Shown in pieces: positions 34,061 to 42,800 of a stretch of 64,000 nt of DNA (positions within the stretch are counted from its first letter, which is position 1; every line of letters starts with the position of its first letter). Under the pieces are notes generated by a model. It did no database searches. It saw only the letters and a list, made by a program, of their open reading frames with translations, and was not told the DNA's origin. Source of the DNA: Methylopumilus sp009926035 (GTDB taxonomy: Bacteria > Pseudomonadota > Gammaproteobacteria > Burkholderiales > Methylophilaceae). Both the position numbers and the translations under genes were made by a program. The stretch lies in NCBI GenBank assembly GCA_041165405.1, contig JBEANL010000001.1, forward strand, positions 124,001 through 188,000. Reading direction: 5' to 3'.

Positions 34061-36160
34061 TTAGGATGAGAGTTTAGATAAGTCAGCAACTAAATTCATT
34101 GCTGAATAGAGTTTTTCGAGAAGGGCAAGTCGATTCATCTTAAGTGATTCATCTTCTGCATTTACCATGACATCATTAAAAAACTGATCAATGGGATTTT
34201 TGAGTTTGCAAAGTAATTTTAATGAGCCTGAATAATTTTTTGTTAGATATTCTTTTCTGGCTTCAGCATCTACCAAATCTAATGTTTTATATAAATTAAC
34301 TTCTGCCACGTCTTTAAGTAAAGCCTGATTAACTTTTAATGTGGATTTCAAATCTGCTTTTTTAAGAATATTTCCAACTCTTTTGTTAGCTGATGCTAAA
34401 TCTTTAGACTCAGGAAGCTGAGAAAATTCTTTAATTGCATTTAATCTTTTAGGTATCTCACTAATCAATCCTGAGTCAATCGTGAGGACGGATTCGATAT
34501 CAAGCGCAGCATAACCTTGATCTTTGAAAAAATTGGAGATTCGATCGAAGATAAAAGAATTAAGATCTTTAGATTCCGTTAATTTAGTGGCTTGAATAGA
34601 CTCAGAAATAGTTGTATTTAAATTTAGGTCGATATTTTTTTCTGTAAGAATACGGATGATTCCTATAACTTGCCGTCTCAACGCAAAAGGATCTTTGTCG
34701 CCTGTCGGTTTTTCACCAATACTAAATAAACCTATTAAGGTTTCAATTTTGTCAGCAATCGCGACGATATCTCCTACCATGTTTCTTGGAAGTGTATCGC
34801 CAGAAAATCTTGGTCTGTAATGATCTTCAATAGCAAACGCCACTTCTTCTGAAATTTTTTCATTTAGTGCGTAATATCTGCCCATAATGCCTTGGAGTTC
34901 AGGGAACTCACCTACCATATTAGAAGATAAATCAGCTTTAGATAAATCGGATGCAAGCATTACATCTTCAAGCAATTTAGGTTGATTTAAATTTTTTACG
35001 ATCAGAGACGCGATTATTTTAACTCTTTCGGCCCTCTCAGATTGGGTGCCAAGTTTATTGTGATACACAATATGTTGAAGTTGTGAGAGGTAATCTTTAA
35101 GAGGCTTTTTCTTGTCTTGGGTATAAAAAAATTCTGCATCCGATAGTCTTGGCCTGATCACTTTTTCATTGCCTTGAATGATGAGAGTTGAATTTTTTGG
35201 GGATATATTTGAAACAATTAAAAATTGATTTGCTAGTTTCTTGTTTTTATCAATTAAGGGGAAGTATTTTTGATTAGACTTCATAGTTAAAATAAGACAC
35301 TCTTGAGGTACCTCAAGAAACTTCGATTCAAATTCTCCCACTAAAATATTTGGATATTCAACAAGCGATGTAACCTCTTCAAGAAGATCCTCATCGTTGA
35401 TAGGGGTAAGCTGATTTGAGAGGCTAGCAGCTTTATTATCTAATTCATTTTTGATTAGCCCTTTTCTTTCATCGAAAGATACAATGACATTGCCTTCAGT
35501 TTTCATTTGTTCTTTGTATTGATCAGCATGTTGAATCTCAATCATTTCTTTTTGTGATTCAAAGCGATGACCCAATGTTCTTCGATTAGATTCGATACCT
35601 AAAATATTTGTTTTGATAATGTTGGCACCGTGAAGAATAATTAGTCCATGGACTGGCCTTACAAAATTAACAGTAGTCCATCCATCCGAAAGTTGATACG
35701 ACATCATTTTTTTAATTGGTAAACGTATCAAGCTTGATGAAATACATTCAGCAATAATATCTTTTAGTTTTGCTCCTTCTGTATCTTTATCAATATATAA
35801 AACTTCACTATTATTTTCATTTTTTTTAGCGATCTGATTTATAGCTTTTTCATCCAAACCAATTACATGCAATTTTTTTAATAAAGCTTCCGTTGGTTTA
35901 CCTGACACATCAAATCCAACTGATGCTGGCATTAATTTGATAGATGTATTTTGATTCTCAGCTTCGTCTTTAACATCTTTTAAATATATACCGATTCTTC
36001 TTGGCGTAGAAAAAATCGAATCTTCAGATGTTTCATTTGCAAGATGATGTTTTATAAGAAATTCTTTGACACTTTTTGCAAATGCAATCCCAAGTTGTTT
36101 TTGTGATTTTGGAGGTAACTCCTCCGTTAAAAGCTCTATAAGTAAATTATCTAGCTTCAC
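34061..36160 (-). CDS. glyS: Glycine-tRNA ligase beta subunit
   Basis: The beta subunit of the bacterial alpha2-beta2 glycyl-tRNA synthetase binds tRNA-Gly. The 699-residue protein starts with LLIELLTEELPPKSQ, has the FVRPVHGLIILHG stretch, LTMKSNQKYFPLID and the HD-like KADLSSNMVGEFPELQGIMG region, then an anticodon-binding DALR-type C-terminus. Its ATG overlaps the glyQ stop by four bases, giving coupled 1:1 synthesis. Confidence 0.97.
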   Translation of the reverse strand: MKLDNLLIELLTEELPPKSQKQLGIAFAKSVKEFLIKHHLANETSEDSIFSTPRRIGIYLKDVKDEAENQNTSIKLMPASVGFDVSGKPTEALLKKLHVIGLDEKAINQIAKKNENNSEVLYIDKDTEGAKLKDIIAECISSSLIRLPIKKMMSYQLSDGWTTVNFVRPVHGLIILHGANIIKTNILGIESNRRTLGHRFESQKEMIEIQHADQYKEQMKTEGNVIVSFDERKGLIKNELDNKAASLSNQLTPINDEDLLEEVTSLVEYPNILVGEFESKFLEVPQECLILTMKSNQKYFPLIDKNKKLANQFLIVSNISPKNSTLIIQGNEKVIRPRLSDAEFFYTQDKKKPLKDYLSQLQHIVYHNKLGTQSERAERVKIIASLIVKNLNQPKLLEDVMLASDLSKADLSSNMVGEFPELQGIMGRYYALNEKISEEVAFAIEDHYRPRFSGDTLPRNMVGDIVAIADKIETLIGLFSIGEKPTGDKDPFALRRQVIGIIRILTEKNIDLNLNTTISESIQATKLTESKDLNSFIFDRISNFFKDQGYAALDIESVLTIDSGLISEIPKRLNAIKEFSQLPESKDLASANKRVGNILKKADLKSTLKVNQALLKDVAEVNLYKTLDLVDAEARKEYLTKNYSGSLKLLCKLKNPIDQFFNDVMVNAEDESLKMNRLALLEKLYSAMNLVADLSKLSS

Positions 36161-37086
36161 GATTTAATTGTCTTTTTTGCATTAAGTTGATCAATGATTT
36201 CTTTTGCATGATTTTTATCAGCCAATGGAAAGCCTAAATTTGCCCGACTTTGAAGGTAACTATTCGCAACATTTCTAGCTAAATTTCTAATGCGACCAAT
36301 ATATTCCGCTCTTTCAGTGATACTAATAGAGCCTCTTGCATCTAAAAGATTGAAAGAGTGAGCTGCTTTTAAAACTTGTTCATATGCGGGAAGAGCTAAG
36401 CGCTCAGTCATGAGATGGTTGGCTTCTTTTTCATGTGCAGTAAACGCTTGAAATAGAAAGTCACCGTCACTGTGTTCAAAGTTATATGCGCTTTGTTCAA
36501 TTTCGTTTTGAAGATAGACATCACCATATTTTAAATTGTTGGTCCAAGTGAGGTCATAAACGTTGTCAACTCCTTGAATATACATTGCAAGCCTTTCGAG
36601 CCCGTAAGTTATTTCTCCCGTGATTGGTTTACAGTCAATACCGCCTACTTGTTGAAAATAAGTGAATTGAGTAATTTCCATTCCATTAAGCCAAACTTCC
36701 CAACCTAACCCCCAAGCGCCAAGCGTTGGGTTTTCCCAATCATCTTCAACAAAGCGAATATCATTTTCCTTAAGATTAAACCCCAGCGCTCTGAGTGAAC
36801 CCAAATAAAGCTCTAAGATATCCGATGGGGAGGGCTTTAGAACTACCTGTAGTTGATAATAGTGTTGAAGTCTATTTGGATTTTTACCATAGCGCCCATC
36901 TTTTGGACGTCGACTTGGTTGGACATAAGTTGCCTTCCAGGGCTCGGGTCCGAGCGACCTCAAAAAAGTTGCTGTGTGTGAAGTGCCTGCGCCAACTTCC
37001 ATGTCGTATGGCTGAAGAATAGCGCATCCATGGTTGGCCCAATAATTTTGAAGTTTGAGAATGATGTCTTGAAAGGTTAATTGCAT
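36157..37086 (-). CDS. glyQ: Glycine-tRNA ligase alpha subunit
   Basis: The alpha subunit carries the class II aminoacylation site of glycyl-tRNA synthetase. The 309-residue protein shows LQNYWANHGCAILQPYDMEV near 12-31, GPEPWKATYVQPSRRPKDGR (46-65), and EITQFTYFQQVGGIDCKP, the canonical sequence of the family. Length is close to that of E. coli GlyQ (303). It lies 27 bases after lnt and overlaps glyS. Confidence 0.98.
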   Translation of the reverse strand: MQLTFQDIILKLQNYWANHGCAILQPYDMEVGAGTSHTATFLRSLGPEPWKATYVQPSRRPKDGRYGKNPNRLQHYYQLQVVLKPSPSDILELYLGSLRALGFNLKENDIRFVEDDWENPTLGAWGLGWEVWLNGMEITQFTYFQQVGGIDCKPITGEITYGLERLAMYIQGVDNVYDLTWTNNLKYGDVYLQNEIEQSAYNFEHSDGDFLFQAFTAHEKEANHLMTERLALPAYEQVLKAAHSFNLLDARGSISITERAEYIGRIRNLARNVANSYLQSRANLGFPLADKNHAKEIIDQLNAKKTIKS

Positions 37087-37113
37087 AATGAATTGATCTC
37101 TAATTCAAGCATT

Positions 37114-38613
37114 CTACTTCTTTTTCAAAATCCATAAAAGTTTTGAATGCCTCATAAACCAACTAAGAAGCACAATGAAACATAAAGAAATAACAGGCCA
37201 ATTACCAAGTAAAACATAAGGCGTTGCATTTTTGAATCCTTGCACGGAGCCTTCGAGAACATCTTCAGTAAATTCGGGCAGTGTTTTTATAAGGATTCCA
37301 TGCTCATCAATAATCGCTGTGGCGCCAGTGTTTGTGGAGCGAATAACCATTCTGCCTGTTTCTATAGCTCTTGCTTGAGAAAATTGTAAGTGCTGATAAG
37401 CAGCAATAGATCTTCCATACCATGCATCATTACTTACATTAGCTATAAGTGTTGCGGAGGGAAGGGCTTGAATAATTTCTTCACCAAACACATCTTCATA
37501 ACAAATATTAAATGCAATTTTTTGATTCCCAATAGACATAGGCGCTTGGTGGGCGCTACCTCTAGATAGGTCATTCATAGGCATATTGAGATAATGTGTA
37601 TAAATGTATTGAAAAATAAATTTTAAGGGTATGAATTCACCAAATGGTACTAAATGTGATTTACGATAAACTTGAGTTGAATCATTTTTTAAATTTAATA
37701 CAACATTAAAATATTTTGTGTCTTGGCGCTCAATCACACCCATAAGAATATGGCTTTGTTGTTTTGAAGCATGCCTTAAAATAGATTCTTTAAATGTCGT
37801 AGGGATATATTCCAGGAGAAGTGGCAAAGCAGTTTCTGGAAGAAGAATAATCTCACCTTTTGTTTTTTGAATAAGCGCTTGATACGTATTTAATGTTTGT
37901 GAAATAGTCTCTTTTTGCCATTTAATATCTTGAGCAATATTTCCTTGAATAAGTGACACGGTTACAGGCTCGCCGATACGATCAGTCCATTCAATATTTT
38001 TAAGGAGTTGACCTGATAGCAATACGAAACCTATTGCGCTAAGTTTTAAGAGTTGTGAATGTTTGTTTTTATCACGCAAAACTAGACTAAGTATTAAAGC
38101 CAGTAAAGTGACTATGAAGGTTACTCCGTAAATACCTATGACTGGTAAGAATCCAACAAGAGGGCTTGAAGGTACTTGTGAATAACCCATTGTGAGCCAT
38201 GGAAATCCAGTTAAAAACCAGCCTCTAATCCATTCAAATAATGTCCATATAAATGGAATCAAAAAAAAGTTCGATTTTCGATGTGAAGAAAGCCATCCAA
38301 CAATGCCAATAAAAAAAGCTAAGAAGAGGCAGAATAAAAAAGTACTTAAGTGCGCTAACCATGCAGGCATGCCACCATATAAATTGAGGCTTATGTAAAT
38401 CCATGAGATACCAAAGCAAAATAAACCTAACCCAAAAAAAAGCCCTGATAGAAAACCCCATCTTGCATGATTTAATTTGTACCAAATGTAAAAAAGACCG
38501 CTCAGAGAAATCAGCGAAATAGAATGATAGTTAAAAGGGGCAAAACTCAGAACTGAAAGCGCTCCGAGCAAAAAAGAAATGGCTATATAAAGGAATTGGT
38601 AGTGTTTATTCAA
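37114..38613 (-). CDS. lnt: Apolipoprotein N-acyltransferase
   Basis: Lnt adds the third acyl chain to lipoproteins in the inner membrane. The 499-residue protein has about six N-terminal membrane helices, a periplasmic nitrilase domain with the triad Glu260 (LLPETALPL), Lys318 (YRKSHLVPFGEF) and Cys371 (NICYEDVFG), and a C-terminal helix. Its usual neighbour corC is separated from it here by a small secreted-protein gene and a terminator-like hairpin. Confidence 0.96.
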   Translation of the reverse strand: MNKHYQFLYIAISFLLGALSVLSFAPFNYHSISLISLSGLFYIWYKLNHARWGFLSGLFFGLGLFCFGISWIYISLNLYGGMPAWLAHLSTFLFCLFLAFFIGIVGWLSSHRKSNFFLIPFIWTLFEWIRGWFLTGFPWLTMGYSQVPSSPLVGFLPVIGIYGVTFIVTLLALILSLVLRDKNKHSQLLKLSAIGFVLLSGQLLKNIEWTDRIGEPVTVSLIQGNIAQDIKWQKETISQTLNTYQALIQKTKGEIILLPETALPLLLEYIPTTFKESILRHASKQQSHILMGVIERQDTKYFNVVLNLKNDSTQVYRKSHLVPFGEFIPLKFIFQYIYTHYLNMPMNDLSRGSAHQAPMSIGNQKIAFNICYEDVFGEEIIQALPSATLIANVSNDAWYGRSIAAYQHLQFSQARAIETGRMVIRSTNTGATAIIDEHGILIKTLPEFTEDVLEGSVQGFKNATPYVLLGNWPVISLCFIVLLSWFMRHSKLLWILKKK

Positions 38614-38658
38614 AATACAAAAAGCCGTTTAAGACAATTGTACTGAATTATGGACAAT

Positions 38659-38684
38659 AAAGCCTTAAAAGTAATTAAGGCTTT
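38659..38684 (-). terminator. Hairpin after the secreted-protein gene
   Basis: A 10-bp perfect stem (AAAGCCTTAA with TTAAGGCTTT) and a 6-base loop lie across the stop codon of the gene at 38675. On the minus strand the 3' arm ends in CTTTATTGT, a modest T-rich tail. It could be a weak terminator or a processing site upstream of lnt. Confidence 0.5.
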
Positions 38685-39043
38685 TGAATTTTATATGTTT
38701 GGGAAGGGTTGGTTGAAGGTTCGCCATTATTATTTTTAAAAACAACAGTCTCAACAAACTCATCTATAAAATCTAATTCTGTTGTTGGGTAATAGCTCCC
38801 ATTTTCCGAAGTATTGATATGATGATATTGCCAAACCGATCCTACTACTTGATCAGACGATTTAATTTTAATATCCTCCTTGGAGGCCGGCTCCCCAAGA
38901 GCTTTTAAGATTTCATCTTTGTTAAAACGACTGATAGCCTCGATAAAGGATTTTTCGTCTACTGGAAGACTGCTTTTATCATTTTCGTTAGCGAATAGGT
39001 GTGGAGATAAAATTAAAAGGATAGCTAAAAATTGTTTTTTCAT
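38675..39043 (-). CDS. Uncharacterised secreted protein, BamE-like pattern
   Basis: A 122-residue protein with a signal peptide (MKKQFLAILLILSPHLFA) and no lipobox. The mature part has DEILKALGEPASKED, then GSVWQYHHIN, then LDFIDEFVETVVF. A short helix with Gly-x-Pro, then Trp-x-Tyr, then a hydrophobic strand with a turn is the pattern of small BamE/SmpA-fold domains, but I do not recognise a named family. It has a strong AGGAG ribosome site. It interrupts the conserved corC-lnt pair. Outer-membrane association is only an inference. Confidence 0.75.
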   Translation of the reverse strand: MKKQFLAILLILSPHLFANENDKSSLPVDEKSFIEAISRFNKDEILKALGEPASKEDIKIKSSDQVVGSVWQYHHINTSENGSYYPTTELDFIDEFVETVVFKNNNGEPSTNPSQTYKIQKP

Positions 39044-39095
39044 TGAGAACTCCTAAAAGTAATAGGAAAAAGAATAAGTCGATTAGTTCAAAAAA

Positions 39096-39929
39096 TTACA
39101 CGTTATTACCAGGAGTGTCAATTTCAAGAAGGATAGAATAGAGTTTGCGACTATCAGCCCTTAAAACTGTGATTTTGAATCCCTGAAAAGTAATTTTTTC
39201 ATCTCGTTTTGGTAGGTGACCAAAAGCATGAATAATTAAGCCACCGATAGTTGAAAATTCCTCATTACTAAAGGATACCTTAAAAAATTCATTAAAGTCT
39301 TCAATTTCAGTTGATGCTTTGACTCTATAGTGGCCATTTTTGTCTTGAATGATATTGTCCTCAGTCTCATCAAAATCAAATTCATCCTCAATCTCACCTA
39401 CGATTTGTTCTAAAACATCTTCAATTGTGACCATACCTGAAACGCCGCCGTATTCGTCTACTATGATTGCAATATGATTTCGACTACTTCTGAATTCCTT
39501 GAGAAGCACATTAAGTCTTTTGGATTCGGGAATGAATATAGCAGGGCGCAACATATCTCTAATTTCAAAGTCTTCACCTGCATAATATTTTAGAAGATCC
39601 TTGGCTAGTAATATACCAATGACATCATTTTTGTCATCTTCAATCACAGGAAAGCGCGAGTGAGCCGTCGCTATAATAAAAGGAATAAATTTTTCAGGTG
39701 AGTGAGAAATATCAATAACATCCATTTGCGATCTTGGAATCATAATATCTCTAACCTGCATTTCTGAAACCTGAAGAACACCTTCAATCATAGAAAGCGA
39801 ATCAGCGTCCATTAAATTTTTTTCATATGAAGACTTAAGTAACTCAAAAAGCTGCTCCCGATCTTCAGGGCCTCTTAAAAGAAAATGACTCAGACGTTCA
39901 ATTAATTTAGATTTTTTTGATTCGCTCAT
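39096..39929 (-). CDS. corC: CBS-domain protein CorC (YbeX)
   Basis: A 277-residue soluble protein with two CBS domains (about 65-185, MIPRSQMDVIDIS then SRFPVIEDDKNDVIGILLAKDLLKYY-type and IVDEYGGVSGMVTIEDVLEQI) and a C-terminal CorC/HlyC domain (about 200-275). It lacks the CNNM membrane domain. E. coli CorC is linked to magnesium/cobalt efflux, and YbeX has also been linked to ribosome metabolism. Its start overlaps the ybeY stop by four bases. Confidence 0.95.
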   Translation of the reverse strand: MSESKKSKLIERLSHFLLRGPEDREQLFELLKSSYEKNLMDADSLSMIEGVLQVSEMQVRDIMIPRSQMDVIDISHSPEKFIPFIIATAHSRFPVIEDDKNDVIGILLAKDLLKYYAGEDFEIRDMLRPAIFIPESKRLNVLLKEFRSSRNHIAIIVDEYGGVSGMVTIEDVLEQIVGEIEDEFDFDETEDNIIQDKNGHYRVKASTEIEDFNEFFKVSFSNEEFSTIGGLIIHAFGHLPKRDEKITFQGFKITVLRADSRKLYSILLEIDTPGNNV

Positions 39930-40381
39930 TGCGATTTTTTCTCTTCTACAAGATAAGGGTTTTTATAGCCAAGTTTAGTTAAAATTTTAATCTCTTTTTC
40001 TTCCATAATTTCAGCATCTTTTTTATTTTCATGATCATAACCATATAAATGAAGAGCGCCATGAATAATAAGGTGAGCATAATGAGCTTCGAGTTTTTTT
40101 GATTGATCTCTTGCTTCTTCTTCTATGACTGGAGCACAGAGGACAATATCTCCAATGAGATGATGCGTATTGTCTACAAGGAAAGAAAGTACATTAGTTG
40201 GATATTTTTTTTTCCGATACATAGCATTAAGATTTTTTGATTCATCACTTCCTACAATTCGAATAGTTATTTCAGCATTTTGATCAATGATAGGTGCGAG
40301 CCATTTATGGCAATGTGTTTTTTTTACTATTGGTTTTGTATGCACCATATCTTGAATTGCAATGATGGGTTTTAATTCCAT
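39926..40381 (-). CDS. ybeY: Endoribonuclease YbeY
   Basis: YbeY is a metal-dependent ribonuclease that matures the 16S rRNA 3' end and acts in 70S quality control. The 151-residue protein has the metal site His107-x3-His111-x5-His117 in HGALHLYGYDH, and the preceding TNVLSF motif near 62. It sits in the classic miaB-phoH-ybeY-corC order. The N-terminus is slightly divergent, but length is normal. Confidence 0.96.
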   Translation of the reverse strand: MELKPIIAIQDMVHTKPIVKKTHCHKWLAPIIDQNAEITIRIVGSDESKNLNAMYRKKKYPTNVLSFLVDNTHHLIGDIVLCAPVIEEEARDQSKKLEAHYAHLIIHGALHLYGYDHENKKDAEIMEEKEIKILTKLGYKNPYLVEEKKSQ

Positions 40382-40387
40382 TTGAAG

Positions 40388-41344
40388 TTAATTATCCACT
40401 TTCTTTTTTTCAAAATTTTCATACGCATTAATAATTTTTTGAACAAGAGGATGTCTTACTACATCTTCAGATAAGAAATGAGTGAATGCAATGCCCTTCA
40501 CTTTTGACAAAACCTTTTTTGCTTCAATCAAGCCACTTTTTTGACCTTTCGCTAAGTCAATTTGAGTAATATCACCTGTAATGACAGTTTTCGATCCAAA
40601 ACCTATTCGGGTCAAGAACATTTTCATCTGTTCAGGAGTAGTATTTTGAGCCTCATCTAAGATGATGAAGCTTTGATTAAGTGTACGACCTCTCATATAA
40701 GCTAAGGGCGCTATTTCGATGATGCTTTTATCAATCATTTTATGAACATTGTCGTAGCCAGCCAAATCATAGAGTGCATCATAAAGAGGCCTTAAATAAG
40801 GATTCACTTTTTGTGCTAAATCACCTGGAAGAAAACCTAATCTCTCACCAGCTTCTACAGCAGGCCTAACCAAAACGATACGTTTAATTTTATCCCTATT
40901 AATTGCATCTACAGCACTTGCAACAGCAAGATAAGTTTTTCCTGTACCTGCGGGGCCAATGCCAAAAGTGATATCAAAATCCTGTATATTTTTTAAGTAT
41001 GCATTTTGTCTAGGCGTTCTGCCCCTGAGATCAGTTCTTTTTGTTTTGAGTTCATTGATTTCTGAGGTTGTTTTTATTCCTTTTTCAAATTTATTAATTT
41101 CGACAAGTCCTAATTGAATATCTTCTAATTCAATAGGGTCAATAGCTTTTTTGTAAAATTTTTGGATAAGAGCTGCGGCAGTTTTTATATTTTTTGAAGG
41201 GCCATTTATAACAAAACTTGATCCACGTCTTACGATATCAACCTCTAATGCAGCTTCAATTTGCTTTAGATTTTGATCTAATGCCCCACATAAATTAGAT
41301 AATTGCCTGTTGTTGTCAGAAGTTAATTCGAATTTCATCCCCAT
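40388..41344 (-). CDS. ybeZ: PhoH-like ATPase (YbeZ)
   Basis: A 318-residue cytoplasmic P-loop ATPase with an N-terminal KH-like domain and the PhoH core. Walker A is GPAGTGKT (130-137), and Walker B is in SFIILDEAQNTTPEQMKMFLTR-type sequence near 222, with TGDITQIDL following. YbeZ works with YbeY in RNA metabolism. A second ATG two codons in could be the true start. It begins one base from the miaB stop region. Confidence 0.95.
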   Translation of the reverse strand: MGMKFELTSDNNRQLSNLCGALDQNLKQIEAALEVDIVRRGSSFVINGPSKNIKTAAALIQKFYKKAIDPIELEDIQLGLVEINKFEKGIKTTSEINELKTKRTDLRGRTPRQNAYLKNIQDFDITFGIGPAGTGKTYLAVASAVDAINRDKIKRIVLVRPAVEAGERLGFLPGDLAQKVNPYLRPLYDALYDLAGYDNVHKMIDKSIIEIAPLAYMRGRTLNQSFIILDEAQNTTPEQMKMFLTRIGFGSKTVITGDITQIDLAKGQKSGLIEAKKVLSKVKGIAFTHFLSEDVVRHPLVQKIINAYENFEKKKVDN

Positions 41345-41345
41345 A

Positions 41346-42668
41346 TTAAATAATTTCTCCGCGAAGTCTTTTCGAAGTCACCTCGGTAATTGTGACATCT
41401 ACAAATTGGTTAATAAATGATTTATCCGCTTTAACATCAACCACTCTATTATTATCTGTTTTGCCAGCCATTTCAGTTGGGTTCTTCCATGATTGACCAT
41501 CAATTAAAATGCGTTGTTTAGTGCCCAGCATAAGATGGCTGATCGCCTTGCCATGCGAATCATTCATTAATTGTAATTCATTCAATCTTCTTAATTTTGT
41601 CTCATGAGAGATTTCGTCGAGAATATATGAGGCTGGAGTTCCTGGTCTTGGGCTATATAAAAAACTAAAGCTGAAATCAAATTTAATATCAGCAATAATT
41701 TTTTTTGTCATTTCAAAATCAGCATCTGTTTCGTTGGGGAATCCAACAATAAAATCAGAGCTTATTGAAATTTGAGGACAATTCTTTTTTAATTTTCTTA
41801 TAATATTTTTGTATTCTAAAGTCGTGTAATTTCTCTTCATTGCTGACAATATGCGATCTGAGCCTGATTGAATAGGTAAATGAAGATGTGCTGCAAGCTT
41901 TGGAAATTTTCCAAAACATTCTATAAGACTGTCATTCATTTCATTAGGATGACTTGTTGTAAATTTAATGCGTTTAATTGCATCAATCTCAGAAATATAT
42001 TCTATAAGTAAAGCCAGGTCTGCAGAAGATCCATTTTTAGTGATAGATCGATAAGCATTAACATTTTGTCCAAGAAGAGTGATTTCTTTTGCGCCTAAAG
42101 ATGCTAGATGGATCACTTCAGCTAATATATCGTCAAAAGGCCTAGAGATCTCTTCCCCGCGCGTATAAGGAACAACACAGAATGAACAATATTTGCTGCA
42201 TCCCTCAATAATTGAAACCATAGCAGAAGCCCCTGAAAAGCTTGGAGCGGGAAGATGATCAAATTTTTCTATTTCAGGGAAGGAAATATCAACTTGTGAT
42301 GAGCCAGCTGATTTTCTTTTGTTTACTAAATCTGGTAATCGATGAAGGGTTTGTGGGCCAAAAATAAGATCTACAAAAGGGGCCCGCTTAAGAATATTGT
42401 CACCTTCTTGGCTAGCAACACATCCTCCAATTGCAATAAGTAAATTGGGATTAATTTTTTTAAGAGCTTCATATTCACCAAGGTGGCTGTATATTTTTTC
42501 TTCAGCCTTTTCTCTGACAGAGCAAGTATTTAAGATAATAAGATCAGCTTCCTTCGGATCTTCTGTCTTGGAAGTAGCGTGAGTTTGATTTAATACATCC
42601 TGCATTTTGGATGAGTCGTACTCATTCATTTGACAGCCGAACGTTTTGATAAAAACTTTTTTAAGCAT
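41346..42668 (-). CDS. miaB: tRNA-2-methylthio-N6-dimethylallyladenosine synthase MiaB
   Basis: MiaB methylthiolates i6A37 in tRNAs reading UNN codons. The 440-residue radical-SAM enzyme has the UPF0004 domain cluster ligands Cys12, Cys49 and Cys83, the radical-SAM cluster Cys157-x3-Cys161-x2-Cys164 (CSKYCSFC), and a C-terminal TRAM domain (about 375-440). MiaA is not in the window. It leads the minus-strand envelope/RNA cluster. The 132-base gap upstream is shared with divergent cysG. Confidence 0.97.
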   Translation of the reverse strand: MLKKVFIKTFGCQMNEYDSSKMQDVLNQTHATSKTEDPKEADLIILNTCSVREKAEEKIYSHLGEYEALKKINPNLLIAIGGCVASQEGDNILKRAPFVDLIFGPQTLHRLPDLVNKRKSAGSSQVDISFPEIEKFDHLPAPSFSGASAMVSIIEGCSKYCSFCVVPYTRGEEISRPFDDILAEVIHLASLGAKEITLLGQNVNAYRSITKNGSSADLALLIEYISEIDAIKRIKFTTSHPNEMNDSLIECFGKFPKLAAHLHLPIQSGSDRILSAMKRNYTTLEYKNIIRKLKKNCPQISISSDFIVGFPNETDADFEMTKKIIADIKFDFSFSFLYSPRPGTPASYILDEISHETKLRRLNELQLMNDSHGKAISHLMLGTKQRILIDGQSWKNPTEMAGKTDNNRVVDVKADKSFINQFVDVTITEVTSKRLRGEII

Positions 42669-42741
42669 AAAGCTAATGAAATAAGCGGTGCATTAAAATT
42701 AGGTTGTGTTAAGTATAGTGGCTTTAAGTGATTAATAATAC

Positions 42742-42775
42742 AGGTAAATTATTGCATTTTAGATAAGATTTACCT
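42742..42775. repeat. 8-bp inverted repeat upstream of cysG
   Basis: AGGTAAAT (42742-42749) and ATTTACCT (42768-42775) are perfect inverted copies separated by 18 bases, 25 bases before the cysG start in the miaB/cysG divergent gap. Spacing is compatible with a dimeric regulator binding site. No family can be named. Confidence 0.5.
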
Positions 42776-42800
42776 TTCAATGAACATGTAAAATGATGTT

